From Chitinophaga parva (GTDB taxonomy: Bacteria; Bacteroidota; Bacteroidia; Chitinophagales; Chitinophagaceae), in contig NZ_QCYK01000003.1 of NCBI RefSeq assembly GCF_003071345.1, positions 806,001 to 870,000 of the forward strand: a stretch of DNA of 64,000 bases. Reading direction: 5' to 3'. The position numbers and the translations under genes were made by a program. The notes under the pieces were generated by a model. The model was not told the origin of the DNA, searched no databases, and saw only the letters and a program-made list of their open reading frames with translations. This document shows, in pieces, positions 9,153 to 18,283 of this stretch (within the stretch, counting starts at the first letter, position 1; each line of letters starts with the position of its first letter).

Positions 9153-10501
9153 GACTGGTCGGATTTTAAATTAAAGCGGGCCGACCTCACTTTGCGGACC
9201 AGTTGTTTGCATTCCTGCCAGCCCAGCTGCCAGATACTTTTAAATTCAAGGTCCGGCAGGTATTTTTTCAGGAAGTAGTAGCCAAAGATCACGGCAAACA
9301 ACAGGTTGAGCGAAGAAGCGATGGCCACCGCTTTAATATCGTTGAACATCCACACCAGTGTGATATCGAGAATAATGTTGAGCACCAGTTTCAGGAGGTT
9401 CTTATAAAAATTCACCCCCGGTTTGTTGATCATATCCAGCGTTACACCGGTAAAACGGTCAATGGGGTAGAGGATGGCAGACAGGAGGAAAATGATCACG
9501 ATGCCGGTGGCGGAGATATACTTAACAGAGGCCAGCAGCGTTATCAGCGGTTGCACAAACAGCAGCATACCGATGATGAAGGGCAGGATCAAAATCGTTA
9601 CGGTACCGGTGTACCGGCAAAAAGCCCTGGCCACACCGGCCAGGTTGCCTTTGTTTGCTTCCTCGGAAAGCGTGGGCTGGGAAGTAGCCACAAAGCTTCT
9701 CAGTATAATTTCAATTACCTCCATGAATTTCTGCGGAATGCTGTAAATAGCCACCGCCGCAGGACTGATCATGGTACGGAGCACAAGGTTGTCTGAATAA
9801 TTGAGCAACGCGGAAGACAACATGCTGCCGATGATCAAACGGCCGTATCTGTACATTTCCATTATCCGCGCGGTGTTGCGGTGGCGCATGGCATGCAGCT
9901 CCGCCCAGCCAAAGTACAAGCAATATAAGCTGGTGACCAGCAGTGACAGGGCATAGGCGTAAAGCACGGTATGCAGTTCCAGCGTGCCCGAAAAATAAAA
10001 CACGCCCAGGAAAACCAGGAACGATCCGTTCTGCATAAACCGGATCTGCACGATCTTATCAAACCGGTGGCTGGCCTGCAGCAGCCAGGTGGCCATATTG
10101 AAAGGAAGGGATAACAACGTCATGATGCCCAGGTAACCAAAGAAGAAATGCCAGGTGGGGCTGAAAAGGTTGCCTGCAAATAAGAACAGCAGCGAGGAGA
10201 GCACCACGTAACCACCGGTGAGCAGGAGGGAGATGTACCATGCCGCGCCCGTGCCCAGGGTGTAATTTTCTTCACCAGCCCCTGTGCAGAATTTAATGAT
10301 GCCGGATTGCAGCAGCGCCGTGCGGATCTGGTCAAGAATGCCATAGGTGGCCAGGAAGAGCACCCATTCCCCGAAGGGGTCTTTCCCTAACACGCGTACC
10401 AATAACGCAAAGGACAACAGGTTGAAATAGGCCATCACAACGTTACCGGTTAACGATAGTAAATGCCTGTTCTTTAAAATGCCGGAAATACGGAGGCCCA
10501 T
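9149..10501 (-). CDS. Oligosaccharide flippase (Wzx/MATE-like polysaccharide exporter)
   Basis: 450 residues with about 12 hydrophobic segments and few charged residues between them. The N-terminus (NRHLLSLTGNVVMAYFNLLSFALLV) and the repeated pattern of paired helices fit the Wzx/PST membrane family, which moves undecaprenyl-linked repeat units across the inner membrane. The C-terminal 40 residues are basic and cytosolic. It is the first gene of a two-gene minus-strand operon with the GT14-like gene. No Wzy polymerase or Wzc/Wza export protein is seen in the window. Confidence 0.83.
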   Translation of the reverse strand: MGLRISGILKNRHLLSLTGNVVMAYFNLLSFALLVRVLGKDPFGEWVLFLATYGILDQIRTALLQSGIIKFCTGAGEENYTLGTGAAWYISLLLTGGYVVLSSLLFLFAGNLFSPTWHFFFGYLGIMTLLSLPFNMATWLLQASHRFDKIVQIRFMQNGSFLVFLGVFYFSGTLELHTVLYAYALSLLVTSLYCLYFGWAELHAMRHRNTARIMEMYRYGRLIIGSMLSSALLNYSDNLVLRTMISPAAVAIYSIPQKFMEVIEIILRSFVATSQPTLSEEANKGNLAGVARAFCRYTGTVTILILPFIIGMLLFVQPLITLLASVKYISATGIVIIFLLSAILYPIDRFTGVTLDMINKPGVNFYKNLLKLVLNIILDITLVWMFNDIKAVAIASSLNLLFAVIFGYYFLKKYLPDLEFKSIWQLGWQECKQLVRKVRSARFNLKSDQS

Positions 10502-10564
10502 GAACTAGATATTAATGATCATGGCTTTAAACAGGATGAGGTTAAAATGTGGGTGTGCAGTACG

Positions 10565-10572
10565 CAAAGGTA
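10565..10572 (-). promoter_or_regulatory. -7 promoter element (TACCTTTG) for the flippase operon
   Basis: On the minus strand TACCTTTG matches TAnnTTTG and lies about 64 bases upstream of the flippase ATG. No convincing -33 element at the standard distance. Confidence 0.45.
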
Positions 10573-10782
10573 AACAAATTTTTTTGCCTTTACGATCAAT
10601 AAAAATAGTACTGGTAAAACGAATATAGATTATATTTATTTATACTTTATTAAATGTACTTATACATGTTGTGTATTTTTCATATATGTTGGAAAAAATT
10701 TATTTTCTTTGCAAAGTAAGTTTCTGCGGCCCAATGAGATAGTATAGGAGAAACTAAAACTTTGCAACCATATACTTTAGTG

Positions 10783-13700
10783 ATGATTAACCGTACTCCC
10801 CTGACAGGAAGCCCTCTATTGCGCGTGTATAACTGGTTGGTCCTGGTTATCATTTATTTGCTATGCTGCAATAGCAGCGCATTGGCGCAAACCATGACCG
10901 GTAAGGCATTTAATGACCCTACGATGAGCAACATCAAGGGGTATTACGAGTATTTGCCCGCCGGTTACTCCCCTACAAACGGAAAGAAGTACCCACTTAT
11001 TATATTTTTTCACGGCCAGGGCGAGTTGGCTTCCAGCTCCCCGCTGAGCAGCGTGTTAAAGAATGGGCTGCCCCAGAAAATAAATGATGGCCTTTTCCCT
11101 ACCAGTTTTACGGTCAATAATCAACAGTACGAGTTCATTGTGCTGTGCCCGCAATTTTACAGCTGGCCGGGTTCCGGCGATGCGATCAAGTTCAAGGACT
11201 GGGCGTTGAACAATTACAGTGTTGACGTAAACCGTATTTATATCACCGGTTTAAGTATGGGCGGTGGCGAAGCCTGGGGCGCACTGGCCGAAAATGGCGG
11301 CTCCAAAGCCTTTGCAGCCGCGGTGATGGTGTGTGGTTATTATCCACCCACCCAGGCCCTGGCCAAGGTGATCGCCGGCAATAATGTGCCCGTATGGGCC
11401 CTGCACAACAAGGTAGATCCGAATGTGGACCCCAATTATTCCATTAACTGGGTTAATTATATCAACAGCAGCGTACCCGCACCGGCGGTGCCGGCAAGGC
11501 TCACCATCTTTGACGCCTCCGGCCACGATGCATGGACCAAAGCATATGATCCTTCCTACAAGGAGAATGGGATGAACATCTACGAGTGGATGCTCCAGTA
11601 CTCACTGGGTGGTACCACTACACCGCCACCTACCAATCCGCCTCCCACAACGGGCGGCAAGCGGATCACCGTACCCATGTCTAACAGTGCCAATGGCAGG
11701 GCCGAAATATATTACCCGGATGCCATGACCACCTTTGGTGTAAACCCCGGGGACACTTTGTGTATTCCCGCGGGGGAGTACGAATATGTGCACCTGGGAA
11801 ACCTGGTAGGCACAGCAGATAAACCGATTGTGATCACTAATTGCGGGGGCCAGGTAAAACTGGGTGTAAGGAACCAGGGCACCGCTACGGTTTTTAACGC
11901 GCCATCCTGCCGGTTCATTGAGATCAGCGGGAGCGGGGATGAGAACTATGAATATGGTTTTGATCTGAACGGCACCAACATCAACGGGCTGAAGATATTC
12001 GGCATCACCTTTGGCATGGGTGCTTCTGATTTTGATGTGCATAACCTCTACATCCACGATGGTAATATCCTGTTGCAGGCCAAAACCCTGCAAACCTGCG
12101 ACCATCCTGAATACCTGGAAGGCGCTTTTGTAATGAAGAACGTGAAGATCCACCACCTGAAGGCCATCAATTCAGCGGGGGAGGGCTTTTACATTGGCAA
12201 TACCCACTACTTCTGGAATGACGGTACCTGTACCAACCTGCGCTCGCACTGGATCGAGAACCTGCAGGTGTATGACAATGACCTCGAAAACATAGGCTCA
12301 GACGGCATCCAGGTGGCTATGGCAAAAGACGGCGACAACCGCGTGTATAACAACCGCCTGATCAATTACGGTATGTCGCAGAATGCTGCCCAGGGCTATG
12401 GTATCCTCATTGGGTCCGGCTGCTCCATGAAGGTGTATAACAACTACGTACATACCGGGTTTATGCCGGGCATCGCCATCTTTGGCTCCGGTGTGAATGA
12501 TGTATATAATAACGTGATCTCTGACATCCACTATGAAGGGATCAACGTATCAGACAAAGTCCCTGACGGCACCACCACAGACCTCTTCCCACCCGCTACG
12601 GCCAATATCTATAACAACACCATCGTAGCTACTGATTCAGGGAAAAATGCGATCAAGATCTTCGCATATCTCACCACCATCGGGCACCAGGTGTACAATA
12701 ACCTGATGGTGCAGAAAGGCACCGACTTCGATTATCCCAGCAGGGGAATGTACATCAAAGGTGATCAGCAGATCAAGTTATCCGCCAGCAACAACCTTTG
12801 CTATCCTACTGCCACGGCCGCAGGCATGGTGGATTCTGCATCTACCAGTTTCAGGCTGCTCGGCACTTCCCCGGCCATAAACGTGGGACGGGATATGTCT
12901 GACTTTTCCCTTAAAACAGATTTTGACGGCACCGCGCGGCCCCTGCAAAACATTTATGATGTAGGTGCATTTGAGGTCAATGCCAGTTCTGTGCCGGCAG
13001 TACCCATTGCCAAGGCAGGTAACGATATGTCCATCACTTTGCCTGCATCGGCTGTAACCCTGAATGGTAGCGGATCTACACCCGCTCCGGGCAGCACCAT
13101 TGCCAGTTATGCCTGGGCCAAAGTGAGCGGACCGGCGGTAGGCACCATTGCCAGCCCCGCTGCTGCACAAACCCAGGTAACAGGGCTTACCACCGCGGGC
13201 ACTTACATTTATAAACTCACGGTGACAGACAAGAACGGGAAAACAGCATTGGATTCTGTTACCGTTACCGTGCTTGCTGCTGCCAATATACCGCCTGTAG
13301 CAAATGCCGGTACCGCACAAACCATTACGCTGCCCACCAGCAGTGTTACTGTGGATGGCTCCAAATCAACAGATACGGATGGGCAAATTGTGACCTGGTT
13401 ATGGCAGCAAACAAGCGGCCCCGCGGGTGCCGTGATTGCCACACCGGCTGCAAAGACCACCCAAGTCACCGGCTTACTGCAAGGAGCCTACACATTTTCC
13501 CTCATTGTCACCGACGATAAAGGCGCGAAGGACACCGCCACGGTGAGTATTACGGTAAACGCTGCCGCCAACGTACCGCCCACTGCCAATGCAGGCCCCG
13601 CGCAGGCCATTACCCTGCCTGCAAACAGCGTTACGGTAGATGGTTCCGGATCCACCGACCCGGATGGCCAGATCGTAACCTGGCTGTGGCAGAAAGTGAG

Positions 13701-15273
13701 CGGCCCCGCCGGTGGTGTCATTGCCACACCGGGTAGCCAGGCCACCGCGATCTCACAACTGGCGCAGGGTGTATACGTTTTTTCGCTTACCGTAACAGAT
13801 AATAAGGGCGCTACCAATACCGCTACGGTACACGTTACTGTAAACCCCGCCGGCAATGTGCCCCCCACGGCAAACGCAGGCTCCGCGCAGACCATCACGC
13901 TTCCCACAAATACGGTTACCGTTGATGGTTCCAAATCAACAGATACGGATGGGCAAATTGTGACGTGGTTATGGCAGAAAGTAAGCGGCCCGTCAGACGT
14001 GGTGATCTCCACGCCTGGCCAGCAGTCTACCCAGATCACCGGTTTGCAGCAAGGCACTTATGTCTTTGCCCTCACCGTAACAGACGATAAGGGAGGCTCC
14101 GATGTTGCCACGGTAAACATTACAGTGAATGCAGTTCCCAATGTGCCACCCACCGCCAATGCCGGCACTGCACAAACCATTACGCTGCCCACCAGTTCCG
14201 TGACCCTTAATGGCGCTGGGTCCACAGACACGGATGGGACAATTGTAACCTGGCAATGGCAGCAAACAAGCGGCCCCGCGGGCGCTGTGATCGCCACACC
14301 CGGCCAGGCCTCCACGCAGGTCACTGCTTTGCAGCAGGGCACTTACACCTTCTCGCTGACGGTCACAGACAATAGCGGCGCCAGCGCCACTGCCACTGTA
14401 ACCGTTACGGTGAACGCCGCGCCCAACGTACCGCCCACGGCGGATGCAGGTGCTGCGCAAACCATTACACTGCCCACCAATACTGTCACCCTGGATGGTT
14501 CAACATCAACGGATGCAGATGGACAAATTGTAACCTGGTTGTGGAAAAAGCTGAGCGGCCCGGCCGGCGGTACGATCTCCACACCGGGTGCAAAGACCAC
14601 GCAGGTCACCGGCCTGGAGGAAGGCACTTACGCATTCTCCCTCACCGTTACCGACAATAAAGGCGCTACGGCCATTGCTACGGTGAGCATTACCGTAAAA
14701 GCAGCCCCCGTCCAGAACCAGCCACCAGTGGCCGTTACAGGCGGCAACCTGGTAGTGTACCTGCCGGATAATTCCGTTGCAGTGAATGGCAGCACCTCCT
14801 ACGATCCGGATGGCAGTATTGTAAAATATGAATGGGCACAGGTTTCCGGTCCCTCCACCGCTGATATCGTGAACCCGGCCGCGGCCAGCACCAACATCCA
14901 GTCACTGAAAGAAGGTATCTATAAGTTCAAACTTACCGTCACCGATAACCAGCAGCTCACCGGCGAGACCACATTTGTAGTGGGCGTGGTACCGGAAGCG
15001 CTGGAGCACATTGTAGACACGGTGCTGCTTTTCCCGAACCCGGCCTCTTCGTATGTAAGATTGAAGGTGACCCGGAGCGGCACAGATCCGTTGTACCTGA
15101 ATGTCTATGACCTGAGTGGTAAACGCGTGCTGCAGGAAAAATACAATAACGAGGGTACCTTCCAGGTAGAACTGCCGGTAACCAGCCTGTCCAATGGATA
15201 TTACGTTATCCAGCTGGAGGACAATAAGCGGCATTTCCACTGGCATGGAGGATTTATAAAACTCTTGTACTAA
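10783..15273 (+). CDS. Large secreted esterase / beta-helix / PKD-repeat protein with a T9SS sorting domain
   Basis: ATG at 10783 chosen (1,496 residues); a TTG at 10762 would only add seven residues before the signal peptide (hydrophobic core about 15-32, ending ALAQ). Residues about 35-270 are an alpha/beta-hydrolase of the PHB-depolymerase/esterase type: FFHGQGE, nucleophile Ser158 in GLSMGGG, candidate Asp212 and His248 (SGHDAW). A Pro/Thr linker leads to a right-handed parallel beta-helix (about 295-735; many NxxVYNN turns). Seven PKD/REJ-like domains of about 95 residues follow (PPTANAG...TDTDGQ...LTVTD). The last 80 residues (FPNPASSYVRLKV to the end) look like a type A T9SS C-terminal domain. 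Likely exported to the cell surface and acting on a polysaccharide or its acyl groups; substrate unknown. Confidence 0.88.
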   Translation: MINRTPLTGSPLLRVYNWLVLVIIYLLCCNSSALAQTMTGKAFNDPTMSNIKGYYEYLPAGYSPTNGKKYPLIIFFHGQGELASSSPLSSVLKNGLPQKINDGLFPTSFTVNNQQYEFIVLCPQFYSWPGSGDAIKFKDWALNNYSVDVNRIYITGLSMGGGEAWGALAENGGSKAFAAAVMVCGYYPPTQALAKVIAGNNVPVWALHNKVDPNVDPNYSINWVNYINSSVPAPAVPARLTIFDASGHDAWTKAYDPSYKENGMNIYEWMLQYSLGGTTTPPPTNPPPTTGGKRITVPMSNSANGRAEIYYPDAMTTFGVNPGDTLCIPAGEYEYVHLGNLVGTADKPIVITNCGGQVKLGVRNQGTATVFNAPSCRFIEISGSGDENYEYGFDLNGTNINGLKIFGITFGMGASDFDVHNLYIHDGNILLQAKTLQTCDHPEYLEGAFVMKNVKIHHLKAINSAGEGFYIGNTHYFWNDGTCTNLRSHWIENLQVYDNDLENIGSDGIQVAMAKDGDNRVYNNRLINYGMSQNAAQGYGILIGSGCSMKVYNNYVHTGFMPGIAIFGSGVNDVYNNVISDIHYEGINVSDKVPDGTTTDLFPPATANIYNNTIVATDSGKNAIKIFAYLTTIGHQVYNNLMVQKGTDFDYPSRGMYIKGDQQIKLSASNNLCYPTATAAGMVDSASTSFRLLGTSPAINVGRDMSDFSLKTDFDGTARPLQNIYDVGAFEVNASSVPAVPIAKAGNDMSITLPASAVTLNGSGSTPAPGSTIASYAWAKVSGPAVGTIASPAAAQTQVTGLTTAGTYIYKLTVTDKNGKTALDSVTVTVLAAANIPPVANAGTAQTITLPTSSVTVDGSKSTDTDGQIVTWLWQQTSGPAGAVIATPAAKTTQVTGLLQGAYTFSLIVTDDKGAKDTATVSITVNAAANVPPTANAGPAQAITLPANSVTVDGSGSTDPDGQIVTWLWQKVSGPAGGVIATPGSQATAISQLAQGVYVFSLTVTDNKGATNTATVHVTVNPAGNVPPTANAGSAQTITLPTNTVTVDGSKSTDTDGQIVTWLWQKVSGPSDVVISTPGQQSTQITGLQQGTYVFALTVTDDKGGSDVATVNITVNAVPNVPPTANAGTAQTITLPTSSVTLNGAGSTDTDGTIVTWQWQQTSGPAGAVIATPGQASTQVTALQQGTYTFSLTVTDNSGASATATVTVTVNAAPNVPPTADAGAAQTITLPTNTVTLDGSTSTDADGQIVTWLWKKLSGPAGGTISTPGAKTTQVTGLEEGTYAFSLTVTDNKGATAIATVSITVKAAPVQNQPPVAVTGGNLVVYLPDNSVAVNGSTSYDPDGSIVKYEWAQVSGPSTADIVNPAAASTNIQSLKEGIYKFKLTVTDNQQLTGETTFVVGVVPEALEHIVDTVLLFPNPASSYVRLKVTRSGTDPLYLNVYDLSGKRVLQEKYNNEGTFQVELPVTSLSNGYYVIQLEDNKRHFHWHGGFIKLLY
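13266..14705 (+). repeat. Five tandem PKD-domain coding repeats of about 285 bp
   Basis: Inside the large secreted protein the five best-conserved of its seven PKD-like domains follow each other at about 285-base steps, each opening with an (I/V)PP-T/V-A-x-AG segment. Parts are almost identical in DNA: 13360-13394 and 13930-13964 share 35 bases exactly, and 27 bases around 13402-13428 recur at 14262-14288. This suggests recent exchange between repeats. Confidence 0.8.
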
Positions 15274-15386
15274 CGGGAATTGATTGTTGACTTTCCGTGA
15301 CACGGCGCGTTGCAGCACGCGCCCGTTACAGCCGGAACCAGCTGCCGGTATTTCCACTGCCATGGCGGCTTTGCAGAACGTGGGAC

Positions 15387-16007
15387 TCAGCCGTTCGCTT
15401 TTTCCCAGTTGCCGGTGTCGGGATTGTATTGTTTAATAGGCCGTGCAGGATTACCCGCTACGATCGTGTAGGCAGGTACGTTCTTCGTAACAACGCTGCC
15501 TCCGGCCACCACGGCGTGTTTGCCGATGGTGACACCCGCGGTGATCACACTATTGGCCCCGATCCAGCAATCATCTTCCACCACGATCTGCGCCACGGAA
15601 CAGGGTTGCAGCGCAATGGGTGTGTGCGGGTCCTGGTAGCCATGATTGAGCCCGGACAACACAATGTTTTGCGCCAGGATCACATTGTTACCAATCGTTA
15701 CCGGGCCTATCACCACGTTCCCGATCCCGATCCGCGTGCTATCGCCAATGATCACGGCGCCCATGCCGTTATTCACCGTTGCAAAATCTTCAATGGTGGC
15801 ATACCTGCCCAGTTGGAACGGCTGGAAGGGAAGTACATCTATCCGGGTTCTCCTTCTGATCAGGGATCCTTTCCCTTTTTTATGTACAAACGGGTTCACG
15901 AACAGCTTCACCCATAACCTTGGCCTGGCCTGGCCTTTGGGCATCATGAGGTAGAGCATGAATGCTTTTAGCTTTGGATTTTGCTTCAGTTTTTGTTGGA
16001 TGCTCAT
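15387..16007 (-). CDS. Acyltransferase of the hexapeptide-repeat (left-handed beta-helix) family
   Basis: 206 residues. The middle (about 70-190) is made of hexapeptide turns ([LIV]-G-x4 pattern): IIGDSTRIGIGNVVIG, VTIGNNVILAQNIVL, DDCWIGANSVITAGVTIG and VVAGGSVVTKNVP. A catalytic-type His is present in LSGLNHGYQD. The family (WbbJ/NodL/LacA relatives) O-acetylates sugars using acetyl-CoA as a trimer. The gene starts 1 base after the stop of the glycosyltransferase upstream, so the two form an operon and the product probably acetylates the same glycan. Confidence 0.87.
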   Translation of the reverse strand: MSIQQKLKQNPKLKAFMLYLMMPKGQARPRLWVKLFVNPFVHKKGKGSLIRRRTRIDVLPFQPFQLGRYATIEDFATVNNGMGAVIIGDSTRIGIGNVVIGPVTIGNNVILAQNIVLSGLNHGYQDPHTPIALQPCSVAQIVVEDDCWIGANSVITAGVTIGKHAVVAGGSVVTKNVPAYTIVAGNPARPIKQYNPDTGNWEKANG

Positions 16008-16008
16008 A

Positions 16009-17208
16009 CTATTGTTGTTGATGATGCCGGATGGCCTGGTAAATGGCGGCTACGGAATTTTCCCAGGTATGGGTGGCTGCAAAACGGATGTTGCTTTCCT
16101 GCTTTTCTTTGTTGTTTTCCCGCATGGCCTGCTCGATCATGCGGATGTATCCCTCCGCGTCGGCGGCCAGGTACACATGCTCACTGAACATTTCCATGGT
16201 CTTGGTATAAGTGGCTACCACCGGCTTTCCCATGGCCAGGTATTCATCAATTTTCAAAGGATAATTGCCCACCGTTACTTCATTCACGATCTGCGGGTTG
16301 ATGCACACATCAAACGACTGGATGTAAGCAGGCAACTGGTCCAGGCCCTTGCTGCCGGTGAAATGCACGTTCGGCAGGGAGTGGAGTGCGGATTGTTGAA
16401 AGTCCTCATCCTCCGGCCCTACCAGCACTATTTGCCAGCCGGGGCGCTGCCGGGCGATGGATACCAGCAGTTGTATATCCAGGCGCAGTGATTTCAGGGC
16501 GCCCACATAGCCGATCACAGGCCGTTCCAGCGGCACATCCGCGGGCCGGGGATAGTGGATGTGGGGATTAAAGCGCTGCAGGTCGCAGCCCTGGCCCACG
16601 TAGTAGCTGTTTGGATTGTACTGCCGCAGCATCTCCGCCAGGTAAGCAGAATTGGCCACGGCTACATCAGCCCTGGCTATGTGCAAAGGCTCCAGCGTGC
16701 GCCCGTGCTTGGCCCAGTAGGGAACGCCCAGGAGGTAGTCCCTGCTGTAATACACATACGTGGCCGGCTGCAGGTAGTCTTTGATATAAAAACCCCTGAA
16801 AATATCATTATCGTTAAATACGATCACGTCTTTAAACCCCAGCGTTTTCAGCGCACGGCGGATGCTGTTGGCAAACCTGCGGTTATTGAGCTTATTGCCC
16901 CAGTTAAAGAGGGTAGTGGAAGGTAGCCAGTTCAGGGACTCCAGCACCGTGTCCGGGTAATAGTTCCAGAGCCGCGGGGAGATCTCCACGATGCCAGGCT
17001 TGCTGCCATTGAGCACCTGGAGATGGTACTGTACGTTTACATCTGCTTTGCCATGATGGATGGTCTTTCGGTCCAGGGGGGCATTCACATACAACACCCT
17101 GTTATGGCGGGCAAATTCAGTGGCAATGTTCTTACAATTGCTTCCGATGGAAGTGTACCATTGTTGCAGGCCTATAACAACAATATCCCTGTTCTGTATG
17201 ATGGGCAC
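16009..17208 (-). CDS. Glycosyltransferase (GT-B fold, group 1-like)
   Basis: 399 residues; the start is a GTG at 17208 (MPIIQNRDIVVIGLQQW), since no ATG lies nearby in frame. The N-half has IGLQQWYTSIGSN and RVLYVNAPLDR. The C-half begins at PVIGYVGALKSLRLD and has WQIVLVGPEDEDF, VHFTGSKGLDQLPAYIQSFDVCINP and the donor-site YPLKIDEYLAMGKPVVAT. The pattern is that of TuaH-like transferases, which add a sugar to a surface polymer. It forms an operon with the acyltransferase gene. A terminator at 17342-17378 separates it from the FkbM gene upstream. Confidence 0.83.
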   Translation of the reverse strand: MPIIQNRDIVVIGLQQWYTSIGSNCKNIATEFARHNRVLYVNAPLDRKTIHHGKADVNVQYHLQVLNGSKPGIVEISPRLWNYYPDTVLESLNWLPSTTLFNWGNKLNNRRFANSIRRALKTLGFKDVIVFNDNDIFRGFYIKDYLQPATYVYYSRDYLLGVPYWAKHGRTLEPLHIARADVAVANSAYLAEMLRQYNPNSYYVGQGCDLQRFNPHIHYPRPADVPLERPVIGYVGALKSLRLDIQLLVSIARQRPGWQIVLVGPEDEDFQQSALHSLPNVHFTGSKGLDQLPAYIQSFDVCINPQIVNEVTVGNYPLKIDEYLAMGKPVVATYTKTMEMFSEHVYLAADAEGYIRMIEQAMRENNKEKQESNIRFAATHTWENSVAAIYQAIRHHQQQ

Positions 17209-17341
17209 AGTGTTTCGGTGATTTAACTAAGAAGAAAGATTGATTTACCGGGAGGTTTTACGCAGGGACGGCTAATATTCACTACAATATTAACGAAAAA
17301 ATGCGTACCGGCAAAGGCGCACGGGGTGCGGGACATTTCAT

Positions 17342-17378
17342 AAAAAAAGAGCGTTCCCATGCGGCAACGCTCTTTTTT
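17342..17378 (-). terminator. Rho-independent terminator after the FkbM methyltransferase gene
   Basis: A7 tract (U-tract on the minus transcript), stem GAGCGTT (17349-17355) with AACGCTC (17366-17372), and T6 on the other side. It is symmetric enough to work in both directions. Confidence 0.8.
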
Positions 17379-17396
17379 ACATAATATGTCAGGTAC

Positions 17397-18194
17397 CTAT
17401 TGCTTTGTAGCCAGGTAGTTGTATTTATCGATCCTGTCGAAACGGAAATTTGCCAGTTCACTCAGCTTATCATTTACCGTGTTGTCTCCTTCATAACGTT
17501 CAAAGATCACGCGGAGGTTGGGGTAAGTGGTAATAAACTGGCGGGCACCTTCCAGTACCTCTGTTTCCATGCCTTCCACATCCAGTTTTACGATGATATT
17601 TTTCTCCGGGCTGATGTTCATTTGCGGGATCAGGTCGTCAAATCTTTCAATGGGAATATTACCTTCTCCTGCGTTGCTGCGGTCTATGTAGCTGGAACCG
17701 GTCACCGTGCTCATGATATTGAAGTTCACCTTTTCCTGTTTGCTGCCCAGGCCACAGGCAAAAAGTTTTATTTTGTCCTGTACGTTATTCAGTTTGATGT
17801 TTTCTTCAATGGCTTTATAGTTCACTGGCTCAAAGGCAATGCACTGTACCCCCTGCGATGCCAGCCAGATATCGTACTCGCCAATGCAGGCACCAATGTC
17901 AATGAAGGTATCCAGCTTGTTGGCCCCCAGCTGTTGTTTCAGGTAATCCCTTACCAGTCTTTCGTAAGCATAGTTGATGAACTGGAAGTCCGTAGTGCCT
18001 TTGCGGATATTGAAATGGCCCATGGCAGATTTGGCGCGCCATTCCTGCCGACTCGGTTTGTTGAGCAACACCATTTTCAGGGATGCGCCCAATGATTTCC
18101 AGTCGCCGTATCTCACATATTCTCCAAAGTAGCTTAGGTATTGTTTGTATTGGGAAACATTTTTCCAGGAGGGGTAGTACGCTTCGTCTTTCAT
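17397..18194 (-). CDS. FkbM family methyltransferase
   Basis: 265 residues. The SAM-binding core begins DTFIDIGACIGEYDIW (about residue 100), with CIAFEPVNYKAIEENIKLN and the FkbM-typical KLDVEGMETEVLEGA near 200. Family members O-methylate sugars, lipids or polyketides. The N-terminal 90 residues are charged and aromatic with no signal peptide, so the enzyme should be cytosolic. Placed at the end of the polysaccharide region with its own terminator, it may methylate a surface glycan. The small-molecule target is unknown. Confidence 0.85.
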   Translation of the reverse strand: MKDEAYYPSWKNVSQYKQYLSYFGEYVRYGDWKSLGASLKMVLLNKPSRQEWRAKSAMGHFNIRKGTTDFQFINYAYERLVRDYLKQQLGANKLDTFIDIGACIGEYDIWLASQGVQCIAFEPVNYKAIEENIKLNNVQDKIKLFACGLGSKQEKVNFNIMSTVTGSSYIDRSNAGEGNIPIERFDDLIPQMNISPEKNIIVKLDVEGMETEVLEGARQFITTYPNLRVIFERYEGDNTVNDKLSELANFRFDRIDKYNYLATKQ

Positions 18195-18283
18195 TGCTTG
18201 GGATAATTTAGACTAAATTAATCGAAAAAATCAAAACGCAATAGTTTTAATCCCATTGAAGCTGCAGGAAGAGACTGGCAACC

